Below, piece by piece: positions 1-7,010 of a stretch of 12,426 nt of DNA. The position numbers and the translations under genes are program-made. The stretch lies in assembly GCA_903916165.1 (NCBI GenBank), contig CAIWVR010000093.1:1-12426 (forward strand). The letters run 5' to 3'. A model generated the notes under the pieces. It did not search any database, was not told where the DNA came from, and saw only the letters and a list, made by a program, of their open reading frames with translations. The DNA is from an uncultured Hyphomicrobiales bacterium. GTDB taxonomy: Bacteria; Pseudomonadota; Alphaproteobacteria; Rhizobiales; Beijerinckiaceae. The stretch's first letter is position 1. The number at the start of each line of letters is the position of its first letter.

Positions 1-972
1 GATGGCCTTGTCGTAATAGGACAGGTCCACATATTTCTCCGGCGCGCTGTCGATCTTCTTCGCGCCGCTCAATTCATTGCGCAGGGCGATCAGCGTTTTC
101 ACGCCGTCCATGTTCATTTTTGCGCGGCGGTTCAGGCCGCCCTTGCCGGCGGTCATCGCGTCATAGATCGCGCCGGCATCTTCTTCTGACAGATCCTTGA
201 TGCGCGCGCGCAGGACCTTCACCGCGCCGGCCTTGTCGGCGAAGACGTCATCCGTCGCTGCGATAATCGCGCGCAGGAAGGCGACGACGTCCTTGTCGTG
301 CTCCTTCGCATAGGCACGGCGCGTGATGAAGGCGCTGCCCTGATAGGCGCCGATGATTTCGGTCGCGTCGGCCAGAATGTTGAAGCCGAGCTTCTTGCCC
401 TCGATGTCGTCGGGCGAGGAGAGCGCCGCCGCCTGCGCGCGATTGTCCTTCATCGCGGCCAGGCGATTGGGACCGCTGCCCACCGCCAGCGCCGAAAAAT
501 CGCGGTCGCGCTTGAGGCCGTTCATTTCCAGGATGCGCACCAGCACCAGTCCATAGCCGCTGGTGAGCGCGTCGCTGGCGACGACCTTGCCTTTCAGGTC
601 GGCGAAGCTCTTGATCTCGGGGCGGGTGACGATCTTGTTCATGCCGGAATGCACGCCCGCGATGCCGATGAGGTCATAATTGGGAATGTTGATGTCGCCG
701 ACGCCCTCGGTGTTGGCGACATGATTGTCGAAGGCGGTCGAGGCGATCTGGTATGTGCCGTTCATCAGGCCTTCGATCACGGCGGTGGAGCCGCGTGTGA
801 TCTCATGCGTGACGTCGAGTCCTTCTCGTTTGAAATAGCCTTTGTCGGAAGCGATCCAGACGGCGATGTTGGTCGCGCCCGCAAAGGTCACGACGGTCAT
901 CTTGGTCTGCGCGAGTGCCGGCGCGACAAGGCCGAGCGAGCAGGCGAGGGCGAGCGTCAGAATGGCGCGCAT
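1..972 (-). CDS. ABC transporter substrate-binding protein, NMT1/TauA-like (3' end outside window)
   Basis: This gene runs off the left edge: 324 codons are visible and no stop is reached. The predicted product starts with a Sec signal peptide (MRAILTLALACSLGL..., cleavage expected near APALAQ, residue about 22). It continues with the fold signature of NMT1/SsuA/TauA-type periplasmic binding proteins: an early strand (KMTVVTF), then a segment ending in IASDKGYFKREGLDV at about residues 41-55, then a G-S-T-A-V-I-E-G-L-M-N-G stretch. Such proteins deliver a small organic ligand (sulfonate, nitrate, pyrimidine precursor or aromatic acid) to an ABC permease. The ligand cannot be told from sequence. 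The ATG at 972 is preceded by a good GGGAGGA Shine-Dalgarno. It lies 170 bp downstream of the molybdenum hydroxylase genes on the same strand, so co-transcription is possible. No permease or ATPase is visible, but they could lie beyond the edge. Confidence 0.9.
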   Translation of the reverse strand, partial: MRAILTLALACSLGLVAPALAQTKMTVVTFAGATNIAVWIASDKGYFKREGLDVTHEITRGSTAVIEGLMNGTYQIASTAFDNHVANTEGVGDINIPNYDLIGIAGVHSGMNKIVTRPEIKSFADLKGKVVASDALTSGYGLVLVRILEMNGLKRDRDFSALAVGSGPNRLAAMKDNRAQAAALSSPDDIEGKKLGFNILADATEIIGAYQGSAFITRRAYAKEHDKDVVAFLRAIIAATDDVFADKAGAVKVLRARIKDLSEEDAGAIYDAMTAGKGGLNRRAKMNMDGVKTLIALRNELSGAKKIDSAPEKYVDLSYYDKAI

Positions 973-997
973 GCGTGGTTCCTCCCGTGTTTCCCTA

Positions 998-1050
998 CCC
1001 TTCCCCTTGTGGGGAGGGCGGCTCGGGCGAAAGCCCGACCGGGGTGGGGG
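998..1050. repeat. GC-rich palindromic intergenic repeat (two hairpins)
   Basis: Seen directly: a CCCC-TTGT-GGGG hairpin (1003-1014, with flanking CCC/GGG) is followed by a perfect 6 bp stem TCGGGC-GAAA-GCCCGA (1023-1038) with a GNRA loop, and then a G-rich tail GGGGTGGGGG. From memory, nearly identical elements are scattered between genes in many Rhizobiales genomes. I cannot count copies here because only one copy is in the window. It may act as an mRNA-stabilising or terminating structure between the two flanking minus-strand genes, but that is inference. Confidence 0.7.
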
Positions 1051-1096
1051 TCGTGAGGCCTCCACACCCATTATTGCAATTCTATCTTTCGGACGC

Positions 1097-1140
1097 ATCG
1101 CAAGATGGATTGCCGCGTCGCTGCGCTCCTCGCAATGACG
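1097..1140. repeat. Second dispersed intergenic repeat (CGTCATTGCGAGGAGC type)
   Basis: On the minus strand this element reads CGTCATTGCGAGGAGCGCAG and continues to GCAATCCATC. It begins two bases after the TAA stop of the molybdopterin-subunit gene. The arms ATTGC (1109-1113) and GCAAT (1132-1136) pair around a GC-rich 18 nt loop. I recognise this as a very common dispersed repeat in alphaproteobacterial intergenic DNA; the recognition rests on memory, not a search. It is unrelated in sequence to the repeat about 45 bp away. Confidence 0.65.
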
Positions 1141-1142
1141 GC

Positions 1143-3341
1143 TTATCCGTTCTTTGTCACCGTCTCCACCATGGCGGCCTTCACGCGCGGGGCCGTGAAC
1201 GGCACCCGGCGCAGACGCACGCCCGTGGCGTCGAAGACGGCATTGGCCAGTGCTGCGGCGACAGGTGCGGTCGCTGCTTCACCCGCGCCACGCGGCGGCT
1301 GGTCGGGCCGGTCGATCAGTTCGATCTTCATGTCCGGCAGGTCGGTGAAGGTGAGGATCGGATAGGTCGACCAGTCGCGGCTCGTGACATGGTCGCGGTC
1401 GAACTTCACTTCCTCGTACAAGGTGCGGCCGATCGTCTGCAGGATGCAGCCTTCGACCTGTGAACGCACGCCATCGGGGCTGATGATCTGACCGCAATCA
1501 TGTGTCGCCGCCACGCGCGTGACGCGGATGCGCCCGCTGGCGTCAACCTCGACCTCCATGGCGATGGCGACGTAAGTCTCGTCGCCCTTGTATTGCGTGA
1601 AGCCGATGCCGCGCCCGCGACCGTTGCGCCGCGGCTGCACGCGCGCATCCCAGTTGAACAATTTCGCGACGCGCTCGATGGCCTCGCGGCCGCGCGGATC
1701 GCTGAGATAGGCGAGACGAAAAGCGACCGGGTCCTGGCCCGCCATCAGCGCCATCTCGTCCATCATCGTCTCGACGGCGAGACAATTGCCGATCTTGCCC
1801 GGCGCGCGCAGATGCGAGGGACGCAGCGGCGTGCTTTCGAGCCAATGCACCTGCACCTGCAGGTTCGGGATGTCGTAGGGCGGCTTGCCGCCCGAACTCA
1901 GCGAGCCGGTGGCGATGCCCGGGACCTGCTTCGATTCAGTTTCGGCGGGCGATAGCAGCGGAATGGTCGGCAGCTTGTCGGTCGGCTTGGGGCACCACAT
2001 CTGCGTGCGCCAGGCGACGATCTTGCCGTCGTCGGACAGGGCGGCTTCCTGCGTGATCACCTGCGCGGGTCCCTTGGGATCGAGCGCATGCTCGTCCTCG
2101 CGCGTCCATTGCACGCGGACAGGCTTGCCCACCGCGCGCGACAGGAAGGCCGCGTCGGCGGCGGCATCCTCGTGGGCGTTCATGCCGTAGCAGCCAGCGC
2201 CATCGGCGTAATGCACGCGCGTCTTGCTCAGGGGAATCCCGAGCATGTCGGCAAAATGCTTGGCGTAGCGATGTGTGCCCTGCGACGAACACCAGATCGT
2301 CGCAGCGCCGTCCTTCACGTCGGCGATGGCGCAGGACGGGCCCAACGACGCATGGCTCTGCACCGGCCAGTAGAAGTCGGCGGTGAGTTTTTTGGGTGCG
2401 ACCGCATAGGCGCTGTTGAAGTCGCCGCGCTGGTCCAGCATTTCGTCGCCAACCTGCTTGCTGGCGCGCACATAATCCGCAAGGCCCTTGTCGTCGACGG
2501 GCAGGCCGCCGCCCGACCATGTGGCCTTGAGCAGGCGCAGGGCGCGCACCGCATCCCATTCATCGGGCGCGACGACGCCAAGAAAATTCTTGATCCGCAC
2601 CACCTGTGCGCCGGGAATGCTGGCGATGGACGCCTCGTCCACCGACACGAGGCTGGCACCGATCTTCGCCGGTCGCACGACGCGGCCATGCAGCATGCCG
2701 GGAACTTCGACATTGTGCATATATTCGAACTGGCCCGTGACCTTTGCCGGAACGTCCGGGCGCGGCACGTGCTTGCCGACGAGGCGATAGGTCTTGGGAT
2801 CGCGCACGGGCGCTTTCGCATCGAGCTTCAGCTCGAAACCCTTGTCGCCGATCAGGCTGGCGAAGGACACGCCGGCACCACCGCCTGCTTTCGGGCGCAC
2901 TTCACCGTCGATCGCGTCAAGTTCGCCTGCCGGGCGCCCGAGTTTCTCGGCACCGAGCTTGATAAGGGCCTGGCGGGCGGTCGCAGCTGCCTGGCGCAAT
3001 TGCATGCCGCCCTTGGGGATGCCGTTGGAGCCCGACGTCGGCCCCTGGTCGGGCGTCAGCAGGCTGTCGCCCTCGATCAGCTTGATGTGGCTGATTGGCA
3101 GGCCGAGTTCTTCGGCTGCGATCTGCGGGAAGGCGGCGCGCAAGCCGGTGCCGAGATCGACCTTGCCGGAATAGATCGTCGCCGTGCCGTCGGCATGGAG
3201 CGCGAGATAGGCATCGACCTGCGCGGCGTCGACCGTCTTGGCCGAGGTGCCTTGCGCGAAAGAGGGGCCATTGAACGGAATGGCGATGAAGAGCGCGCCG
3301 GTGCCCTTCAGAAATGTGCGGCGCGAGGTGTGGATATTCAT
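1143..3341 (-). CDS. Molybdopterin-binding subunit of a xanthine dehydrogenase-family hydroxylase (IorB/NicB-like), Tat-exported
   Basis: The product is 732 aa, the usual size of the IorB-like large subunits, which hydroxylate N-heterocycles or oxidise aldehydes using a molybdenum cytosine-dinucleotide cofactor. The N-terminus carries a twin-arginine signal (S-R-R-T-F-L-K, residues 6-12, then a hydrophobic stretch to about 30), so the folded enzyme is probably exported to the periplasm. Family landmarks follow in order: the G-rich PTSGSNG segment (101-107), SHASLGP (329-335), GAGCYG (381-386), RAPGK (512-516), MDEMAL (527-532) and the C-terminal GAGE (685-688), whose Glu688 aligns with the catalytic glutamate of xanthine oxidase-family enzymes. 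The ATG at 3341 has a GGGAGGA site 8 nt upstream and overlaps the 2Fe-2S gene by 4 nt (ATGA), which indicates translational coupling. There is no cytochrome c domain as in P. putida NicB. The substrate is unknown. Confidence 0.93.
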   Translation of the reverse strand: MNIHTSRRTFLKGTGALFIAIPFNGPSFAQGTSAKTVDAAQVDAYLALHADGTATIYSGKVDLGTGLRAAFPQIAAEELGLPISHIKLIEGDSLLTPDQGPTSGSNGIPKGGMQLRQAAATARQALIKLGAEKLGRPAGELDAIDGEVRPKAGGGAGVSFASLIGDKGFELKLDAKAPVRDPKTYRLVGKHVPRPDVPAKVTGQFEYMHNVEVPGMLHGRVVRPAKIGASLVSVDEASIASIPGAQVVRIKNFLGVVAPDEWDAVRALRLLKATWSGGGLPVDDKGLADYVRASKQVGDEMLDQRGDFNSAYAVAPKKLTADFYWPVQSHASLGPSCAIADVKDGAATIWCSSQGTHRYAKHFADMLGIPLSKTRVHYADGAGCYGMNAHEDAAADAAFLSRAVGKPVRVQWTREDEHALDPKGPAQVITQEAALSDDGKIVAWRTQMWCPKPTDKLPTIPLLSPAETESKQVPGIATGSLSSGGKPPYDIPNLQVQVHWLESTPLRPSHLRAPGKIGNCLAVETMMDEMALMAGQDPVAFRLAYLSDPRGREAIERVAKLFNWDARVQPRRNGRGRGIGFTQYKGDETYVAIAMEVEVDASGRIRVTRVAATHDCGQIISPDGVRSQVEGCILQTIGRTLYEEVKFDRDHVTSRDWSTYPILTFTDLPDMKIELIDRPDQPPRGAGEAATAPVAAALANAVFDATGVRLRRVPFTAPRVKAAMVETVTKNG

Positions 3342-3808
3342 CCGCGTGATCCTCCCGAAGCGCGCACGACGGCGCTGACAATGCGATCATGCGTGCCGCA
3401 GCGGCACAGGTTCTGGGCAAGCGCATCCTTGACCTGCGCCTCACTGGGTTTTGCGTTGCGCTCCAGCAGGGCAGCGCTCGTCATCACCATGCCGGTGGTG
3501 CAATAGCCGCATTGCGCGGCCTGCTCGGCGATGAAGGCGGTTTGTACCTTGTGCGGCTTGTCGACCGTTCCCAGCCCCTCGATGGTGGTGATCTTGCGGC
3601 CGGCCATGCTGGCGGCAGGCGTCACGCAGGAGCGCACCGGCTCGCCATCGACCAGCACGGTGCAGCTGCCGCATTGGCCAAGGCCGCAGCCGTATTTCGC
3701 GCCCTTCAGGCCGAGGTCGTTGCGGAGCGCATAGAGGAGAGGTTTTTCAGGGTCACGAATATCAAGCGTTCGTGCGCTCCCGTTCACTGTGACAGTGATC
3801 GCAGGCAT
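3338..3808 (-). CDS. (2Fe-2S)-binding small subunit of molybdenum hydroxylase (IorA/CoxS-like)
   Basis: The product has 156 aa and carries both expected iron-sulfur clusters. A plant-ferredoxin-type set lies at C41, C46, C49 (in GCGLGQCGSC) and C61, and a second set at C100, C103 (QCGYCTTG) and C135, C137 (CRCG). It passes electrons from the molybdenum centre of its partner subunit to an unidentified acceptor. No FAD subunit is present, as in the IorAB-type two-subunit enzymes. There is no signal peptide, so it would cross the membrane by hitch-hiking on the Tat signal of the large subunit (inference). Two in-frame ATGs exist, at 3814 and 3808. GGGAGGG abuts the first with no spacer but lies 6 nt before the second, so I chose 3808. 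It is the first gene of its unit and overlaps the large-subunit gene by 4 nt. Confidence 0.93.
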   Translation of the reverse strand: MPAITVTVNGSARTLDIRDPEKPLLYALRNDLGLKGAKYGCGLGQCGSCTVLVDGEPVRSCVTPAASMAGRKITTIEGLGTVDKPHKVQTAFIAEQAAQCGYCTTGMVMTSAALLERNAKPSEAQVKDALAQNLCRCGTHDRIVSAVVRASGGSRG

Positions 3809-3814
3809 GGGCAT

Positions 3815-3821
3815 CCCTCCC
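3815..3821 (-). promoter_or_regulatory. Shine-Dalgarno deciding the start of the 2Fe-2S subunit gene
   Basis: GGGAGGG on the minus strand touches the ATG at 3814 but sits 6 nt from the ATG at 3808. This favours the downstream start and a product two residues shorter. Confidence 0.6.
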
Positions 3822-3870
3822 GAGGATCATATGAGACGATCTTGGGACGCAGTTTACGCATGCCTTTGCC

Positions 3871-3903
3871 AAAAGGAAAAGGCGGCTCCGCGGAGCCGCC
3901 TTT
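3871..3903 (-). terminator. Rho-independent terminator after amtB
   Basis: A perfect inverted repeat (3878-3903, arms AAAGGCGGCTCCG and CGGAGCCGCCTTT) begins 7 nt beyond the amtB stop. On the minus strand it is followed by TTTTCCTTTT. This should separate amtB from the molybdenum hydroxylase genes downstream. On the plus strand no T-tract follows, so it works in one direction only. Confidence 0.88.
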
Positions 3904-3910
3904 GAAAAAA

Positions 3911-5203
3911 TCACAGCGTGTAGCTGCGCTCGCCGTGGGAGGTGAGGTCCAGCCCCTCCTCGATGTCGTCCGGGGCAGCCCGCAATCCGATGGCAGCCTT
4001 GATCCCCGCCACGAGACAGGCCGTGACGAGGACCGACCAGGCGACCACCGCGACCACGCCGATCAGTTGTGTGACGAGTTGCGTCATCGCTGTGCCGCCC
4101 TCGGCATAGCCCGCGCCCTGCAGTGACGGATGGGCAAGAATGGCGACAAGAAGCGTCCCCAGAATGCCACCAAGTCCATGCACCGCAAAGACATCCAGCG
4201 TGTCGTCGATCTTCAGGCGGTGCTTCACCGCCTCGACCGCGAAGAAGCAGACGACGGACCCGGCAAGGCCCAGAAGGCAGCCGCCGAGCGGGCTGATGAA
4301 GCCCGACGCCGGGGTCACTGTTGCAAGACCGGCGACGATGCCGGTCACGGTGCCGACGACGCTGGGACGGCCGAATCGTATCCATTCGATGCCCATCCAG
4401 ACGAGTCCGGCGACAGCGGCCGACATATGCGTCACCACGATCGCCATGCCCGCCGCGCCATCGGCGGTGAGCGCGCTGCCCCCGTTGAATCCGTACCAGC
4501 CCACCCACAGCAGGCCCGCGCCGATGATCGTCAAGCCGGGATTATGGGGCGGTCGCAACTCCCTAGGGAAGCCGTCGCGGGGCCCGAGCATGGCAGCGAT
4601 CACCAGGGCCGAGGAGCCTGCGGTGGCGTGGACGACAAGGCCGCCGGCAAAATCCATGATGTTGCGGCCCATCAGCCAGCCGCCGCCCCAGACCCAATGG
4701 GCCACAGGCGCATAGACCAGCAGCAGCCACAGCCCGCTGAAGGCCAGCACGGGCGCGAAGCGGATGCGCTCGGGAAAGGCACCGACGATCAGCGCCGGGG
4801 TGATGATCGCGAAGGTCATCTGGAACAGGAAGAACACGCTCTCCGGCAGGGTCCCCACAAGGCTGTCGCGCGTCATCGACAGCAGGAACATCTTCCCAAA
4901 ACCGCCAAGGAAGGGCGAGCCCTCGTCGAAGGCGAAGGAATAGGCGCAGGCCAGCCACAGCACCGATGACAGGCAGGCGATTGCCACACAATGCATCAGC
5001 ACCGACAGCACGTTCTTGGAGCGGACAAGGCCGCCGTAAAACATGGCGAGGCCGGGCAGGGTCATCAGCAGGACCAGCGCGGACGCGATCAGGATAAAGG
5101 CGGTATTGGCCGCGTTGAAAGCTGTCTCAGCGGCTTGAGCAGGGATTGGCGAGAGCGTGACGAGGAACGCTCCGGGCAGGGCAAGGCGGGATATCTGGGG
5201 CAC
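3911..5203 (-). CDS. amtB: Ammonium transporter, AmtB family
   Basis: This is an inner-membrane ammonium channel of about 430 aa, the typical family length, with eleven expected membrane helices. Pore residues are in place, in numbering from the GTG start: the Phe gate (F131 in QMTFAI, and F239 in YGFNGGSA), S243, the conserved Asp in MDFAGG (D184), and the twin pore histidines H192 (VVHATAG) and H342 (AVHGLGG). I chose the GTG at 5203. It has GGAGGA 10 nt upstream and gives a compact signal peptide (PQISRLALPGAF... to AQA, about 24 residues) like that of E. coli AmtB. The ATG at 5290 would add 29 polar residues before the signal and has no close Shine-Dalgarno. No glnK, the usual PII partner, is adjacent. 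I saw no -24/-12 sigma-54 promoter upstream by eye. Confidence 0.94.
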   Translation of the reverse strand: MPQISRLALPGAFLVTLSPIPAQAAETAFNAANTAFILIASALVLLMTLPGLAMFYGGLVRSKNVLSVLMHCVAIACLSSVLWLACAYSFAFDEGSPFLGGFGKMFLLSMTRDSLVGTLPESVFFLFQMTFAIITPALIVGAFPERIRFAPVLAFSGLWLLLVYAPVAHWVWGGGWLMGRNIMDFAGGLVVHATAGSSALVIAAMLGPRDGFPRELRPPHNPGLTIIGAGLLWVGWYGFNGGSALTADGAAGMAIVVTHMSAAVAGLVWMGIEWIRFGRPSVVGTVTGIVAGLATVTPASGFISPLGGCLLGLAGSVVCFFAVEAVKHRLKIDDTLDVFAVHGLGGILGTLLVAILAHPSLQGAGYAEGGTAMTQLVTQLIGVVAVVAWSVLVTACLVAGIKAAIGLRAAPDDIEEGLDLTSHGERSYTL

Positions 5204-5213
5204 GGCCGGGGCT

Positions 5214-5219
5214 TCCTCC
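5214..5219 (-). promoter_or_regulatory. Shine-Dalgarno supporting the GTG start of amtB
   Basis: GGAGGA on the minus strand lies 10 nt before the GTG at 5203. It supports that start over the ATG at 5290, whose nearest purine-rich stretch (GAGGG) is about 16 nt or more away. Confidence 0.55.
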
Positions 5220-5295
5220 ACGATTTTTGTTGGCGGACGCCGTGTAGATCGAAAACCTGGCTTTGCCCAGAGAAAAGGCGTCTTGCCCATGTTGT

Positions 5296-5323
5296 GGTCA
5301 CGCTTTCCCTCGCACTTGTGACC
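5296..5323. promoter_or_regulatory. Inverted repeat in the amtB / Bug-protein divergent region
   Basis: GGTCAC (5296-5301) and GTGACC (5318-5323) form a perfect 6 bp inverted repeat with half-site centres 22 bp apart. This spacing would place both half-sites on the same DNA face, as for a dimeric or tetrameric regulator. I recognise no named operator here, and a chance match of this size is possible. Confidence 0.25.
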
Positions 5324-5340
5324 TTTTAAGGGGTCCGTAG

Positions 5341-5359
5341 CTGAAATCGCGCCTTTCAG
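5341..5359. promoter_or_regulatory. Second inverted repeat in the amtB / Bug-protein divergent region
   Basis: CTGAAA (5341-5346), a 7 nt spacer and TTTCAG (5354-5359) form a perfect inverted repeat 57 bp before the start of the plus-strand gene. It could be an operator or a leader hairpin. No T-tract follows, so it is not a terminator. The regulator is unknown. Confidence 0.25.
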
Positions 5360-5415
5360 CCCCGGTCCTCTTGGTCCATCATGTCAGAAAGCAAAAGTCG
5401 TTTCTGGAGGAAATC

Positions 5416-6495
5416 ATGCTGTCTGTCCGGTCAGGAAACGCGCCCGCGTTTCTGCTCTCCGCCATTGTCCTGGCCACGCCTGCCGTCGCCCAGAGTCCGG
5501 TTGATTTCTACAAGGGCAAGACGGTGACGATCTATGTCGGCCTGTCGGCCGGTGGCGGCTATGACACCAATGCCCGCCTCGTCGGCCGGCATATTGGCAG
5601 ATATATTCCCGGCACCCCGACTGTGGTCGTGCGTAACATGCCAGGCGCTGGCGGGCTCGTGATGACCAATCATGTCGCGCAGGCCGCGACGGCGGATGGC
5701 ACCAATATCGGTGCCCCCCAGCGCGGCGTGCCCTTCGAGCCGCTGCTCGGCCAGGCGTCCAAGGCGAAATTCGATCCCCGCACCCTGCAATGGATCGGCA
5801 GCGTGAATTCCGACACCAGCGTTGCGCTGGTCCATTCGCGCACGGGCATCAAGAACTGGGCGGATTTGAAGACCCGCGAAGCGGTGATCGCCGGCACCGG
5901 CGTCGGCACCGAGAGCGTTGTCATCCCCTATGTGCTGCGCAATCTGATGGGCCTGAAGTTCAAGGTCATCGCCGGTTTCCCCGGTGGCAATGAAATGAAT
6001 CTCGCGATGGAGCGCGGCGAGGTCGACGGGCGCGGCACATTCTCGTGGACGAGCATCAAGCCGCACTACAAGGATATGATCGAGAGCGGCAAATATAATA
6101 TATTGTTCCAGATGGGCCTTCGCCGGCACCAGGATCTGCTGGACGTGCCGCTGATCGTCGATCTCGCGGAAGATCCTGCCACCAAGCAGATCCTGAAAGT
6201 GCAGTTCACCGCCTTCGAACTCGGTCGCCCGCTGTTCGTCGCCGAAGCCGTCCCCGCCGAGCGCGTTGCGATCCTGCGCGCCGCCTTCGACAAGGCGATG
6301 AAGGACCCGGAACTGCTTGCAGAGGCGGTGAAGTCCGACCAGGAGGTCAACCCGATGAGCGGCCTCGAGATGGTCGCGGCCTTCAAGGAGGTCTTTGCAA
6401 CGCCGCCAGCCCTGATCGCCAAGCTCGCCATGGCCTCGACCGAAAAGCCGGATCTGAAGGTGCTGGAAGGCGCAGCGGGCAAGGAAGGCGAATAG
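5416..6495 (+). CDS. Periplasmic substrate-binding protein, Bug/TctC family (copy 1)
   Basis: The product is a 359 aa exported protein with a Sec signal peptide (residues 1-25, ending PAVA). Family hallmarks are DFYKGKTVTIYVG (30-42), the ligand-loop motif SAGGGYDTNAR, and RNMPGAGG (73-80). Bug proteins bind carboxylates or similar small ligands and normally hand them to the TctA/TctB membrane proteins, but many are orphans, as here. It is about 40 residues longer than typical, partly through a charged C-terminal tail (after about residue 338). The ATG at 5416 was chosen over one at 5371 because TGGAGGAAATC stands directly before it and the signal peptide then starts normally. It is divergent from amtB and converges on the DUF393 gene with a gap of 4 nt. 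It is clearly paralogous to the gene at 9196. The ligand is unknown. Confidence 0.92.
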   Translation: MLSVRSGNAPAFLLSAIVLATPAVAQSPVDFYKGKTVTIYVGLSAGGGYDTNARLVGRHIGRYIPGTPTVVVRNMPGAGGLVMTNHVAQAATADGTNIGAPQRGVPFEPLLGQASKAKFDPRTLQWIGSVNSDTSVALVHSRTGIKNWADLKTREAVIAGTGVGTESVVIPYVLRNLMGLKFKVIAGFPGGNEMNLAMERGEVDGRGTFSWTSIKPHYKDMIESGKYNILFQMGLRRHQDLLDVPLIVDLAEDPATKQILKVQFTAFELGRPLFVAEAVPAERVAILRAAFDKAMKDPELLAEAVKSDQEVNPMSGLEMVAAFKEVFATPPALIAKLAMASTEKPDLKVLEGAAGKEGE

Positions 6496-6499
6496 GGCC

Positions 6500-6883
6500 T
6501 CAGCCGCGCCCGCGCCGCCGCAGTAATGCGGCGAGCCCGGGCCGCAGCGGCAGGAAGGCGCGGTAGCCGAGCTCCAGAACGGGAAGCACGCCGGGCAGAC
6601 GCGCGAGGCGGGCCGCCCAGCGCCATGAGGGCAATTCGTCCCACACCGCAACAAAAGCCGCAGCACCCGACAGCAGCGAGCCATCGCGGGCGCGCACATG
6701 GAAACGGGCCAGGGCCGCATCCTGCGTCAGCCCGGTGCCCGTGTTGGTGCTGTCTTGAGACACATCAAGAAAACACAAGTTTTCGGAGCCCGCCTGCCGC
6801 TGGTAGTGCGCGATCTCGAGGGAGCAAAGCGGGCAGGCTCCATCGAAATAGATGGTCTTTTGGAATGTGTCTGTCATGGACAT
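6500..6883 (-). CDS. DCC-family (DUF393) thiol-disulfide oxidoreductase-like protein
   Basis: The product is 127 aa and matches the DUF393/DCC family by its N-terminal IYFDGACPLCSLEI, with the CxxC pair at C17 and C20. The C-terminal half has the family's ALxRFHVR...G.....GAAAF.AVW...P pattern and ends in a basic tail. The family is thioredoxin-like and predicted to be redox-active, but its physiological role is poorly known. The start is uncertain. ATGs at 6934, 6883 and 6877 are in frame and none has a clear Shine-Dalgarno. I used 6883, since the conserved domain begins about ten residues later and the longer N-terminus is low-complexity and Arg/Ala-rich. It lies downstream of the M3 peptidase gene on the same strand and ends 4 nt from the convergent Bug gene, so no terminator fits between them. 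Confidence 0.85.
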   Translation of the reverse strand: MSMTDTFQKTIYFDGACPLCSLEIAHYQRQAGSENLCFLDVSQDSTNTGTGLTQDAALARFHVRARDGSLLSGAAAFVAVWDELPSWRWAARLARLPGVLPVLELGYRAFLPLRPGLAALLRRRGRG

Positions 6884-6965
6884 GGTACGGGCCGGGACGG
6901 CTTCAGGATCGCTGCGCGCGTCACTTCGGCGCATTCATTTTTCGTCAGCCTCGCGTCTGTCTGCA

Positions 6966-6985
6966 GGCCGGCTGCCCTGCCGGCC
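6966..6985 (-). terminator. Hairpin downstream of the M3 peptidase gene, possible terminator or attenuator
   Basis: GGCCGGC (6966-6972) and GCCGGCC (6979-6985) form a perfect 7 bp stem with a 6 nt loop, about 25 bp after the peptidase stop. No T-run follows on either strand, so it is not a canonical intrinsic terminator. It may only protect the 3' end of the transcript. Confidence 0.35.
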
Positions 6986-7010
6986 CGTTCATATGCGTCC
7001 GCGCGCCAGA

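Noticed and set aside
2088..3506. 472-codon open frame on the plus strand
   Set aside because: It lies antisense to the molybdopterin and 2Fe-2S subunit genes, has no recognisable domain or ribosome site, and is Arg/Ala/Gly-rich as expected for a shadow frame in high-GC DNA.
3826..3831. TATGAT on the minus strand as a -10 box for the 2Fe-2S subunit gene
   Set aside because: The hexamer is good, but no acceptable -35 lies 16-18 bp upstream.
5431..6720. 429-codon open frame on the minus strand
   Set aside because: It is antisense to the Bug/TctC gene, which has a signal peptide, a Shine-Dalgarno and family motifs. The antisense product is His/Arg-rich with no family signature.
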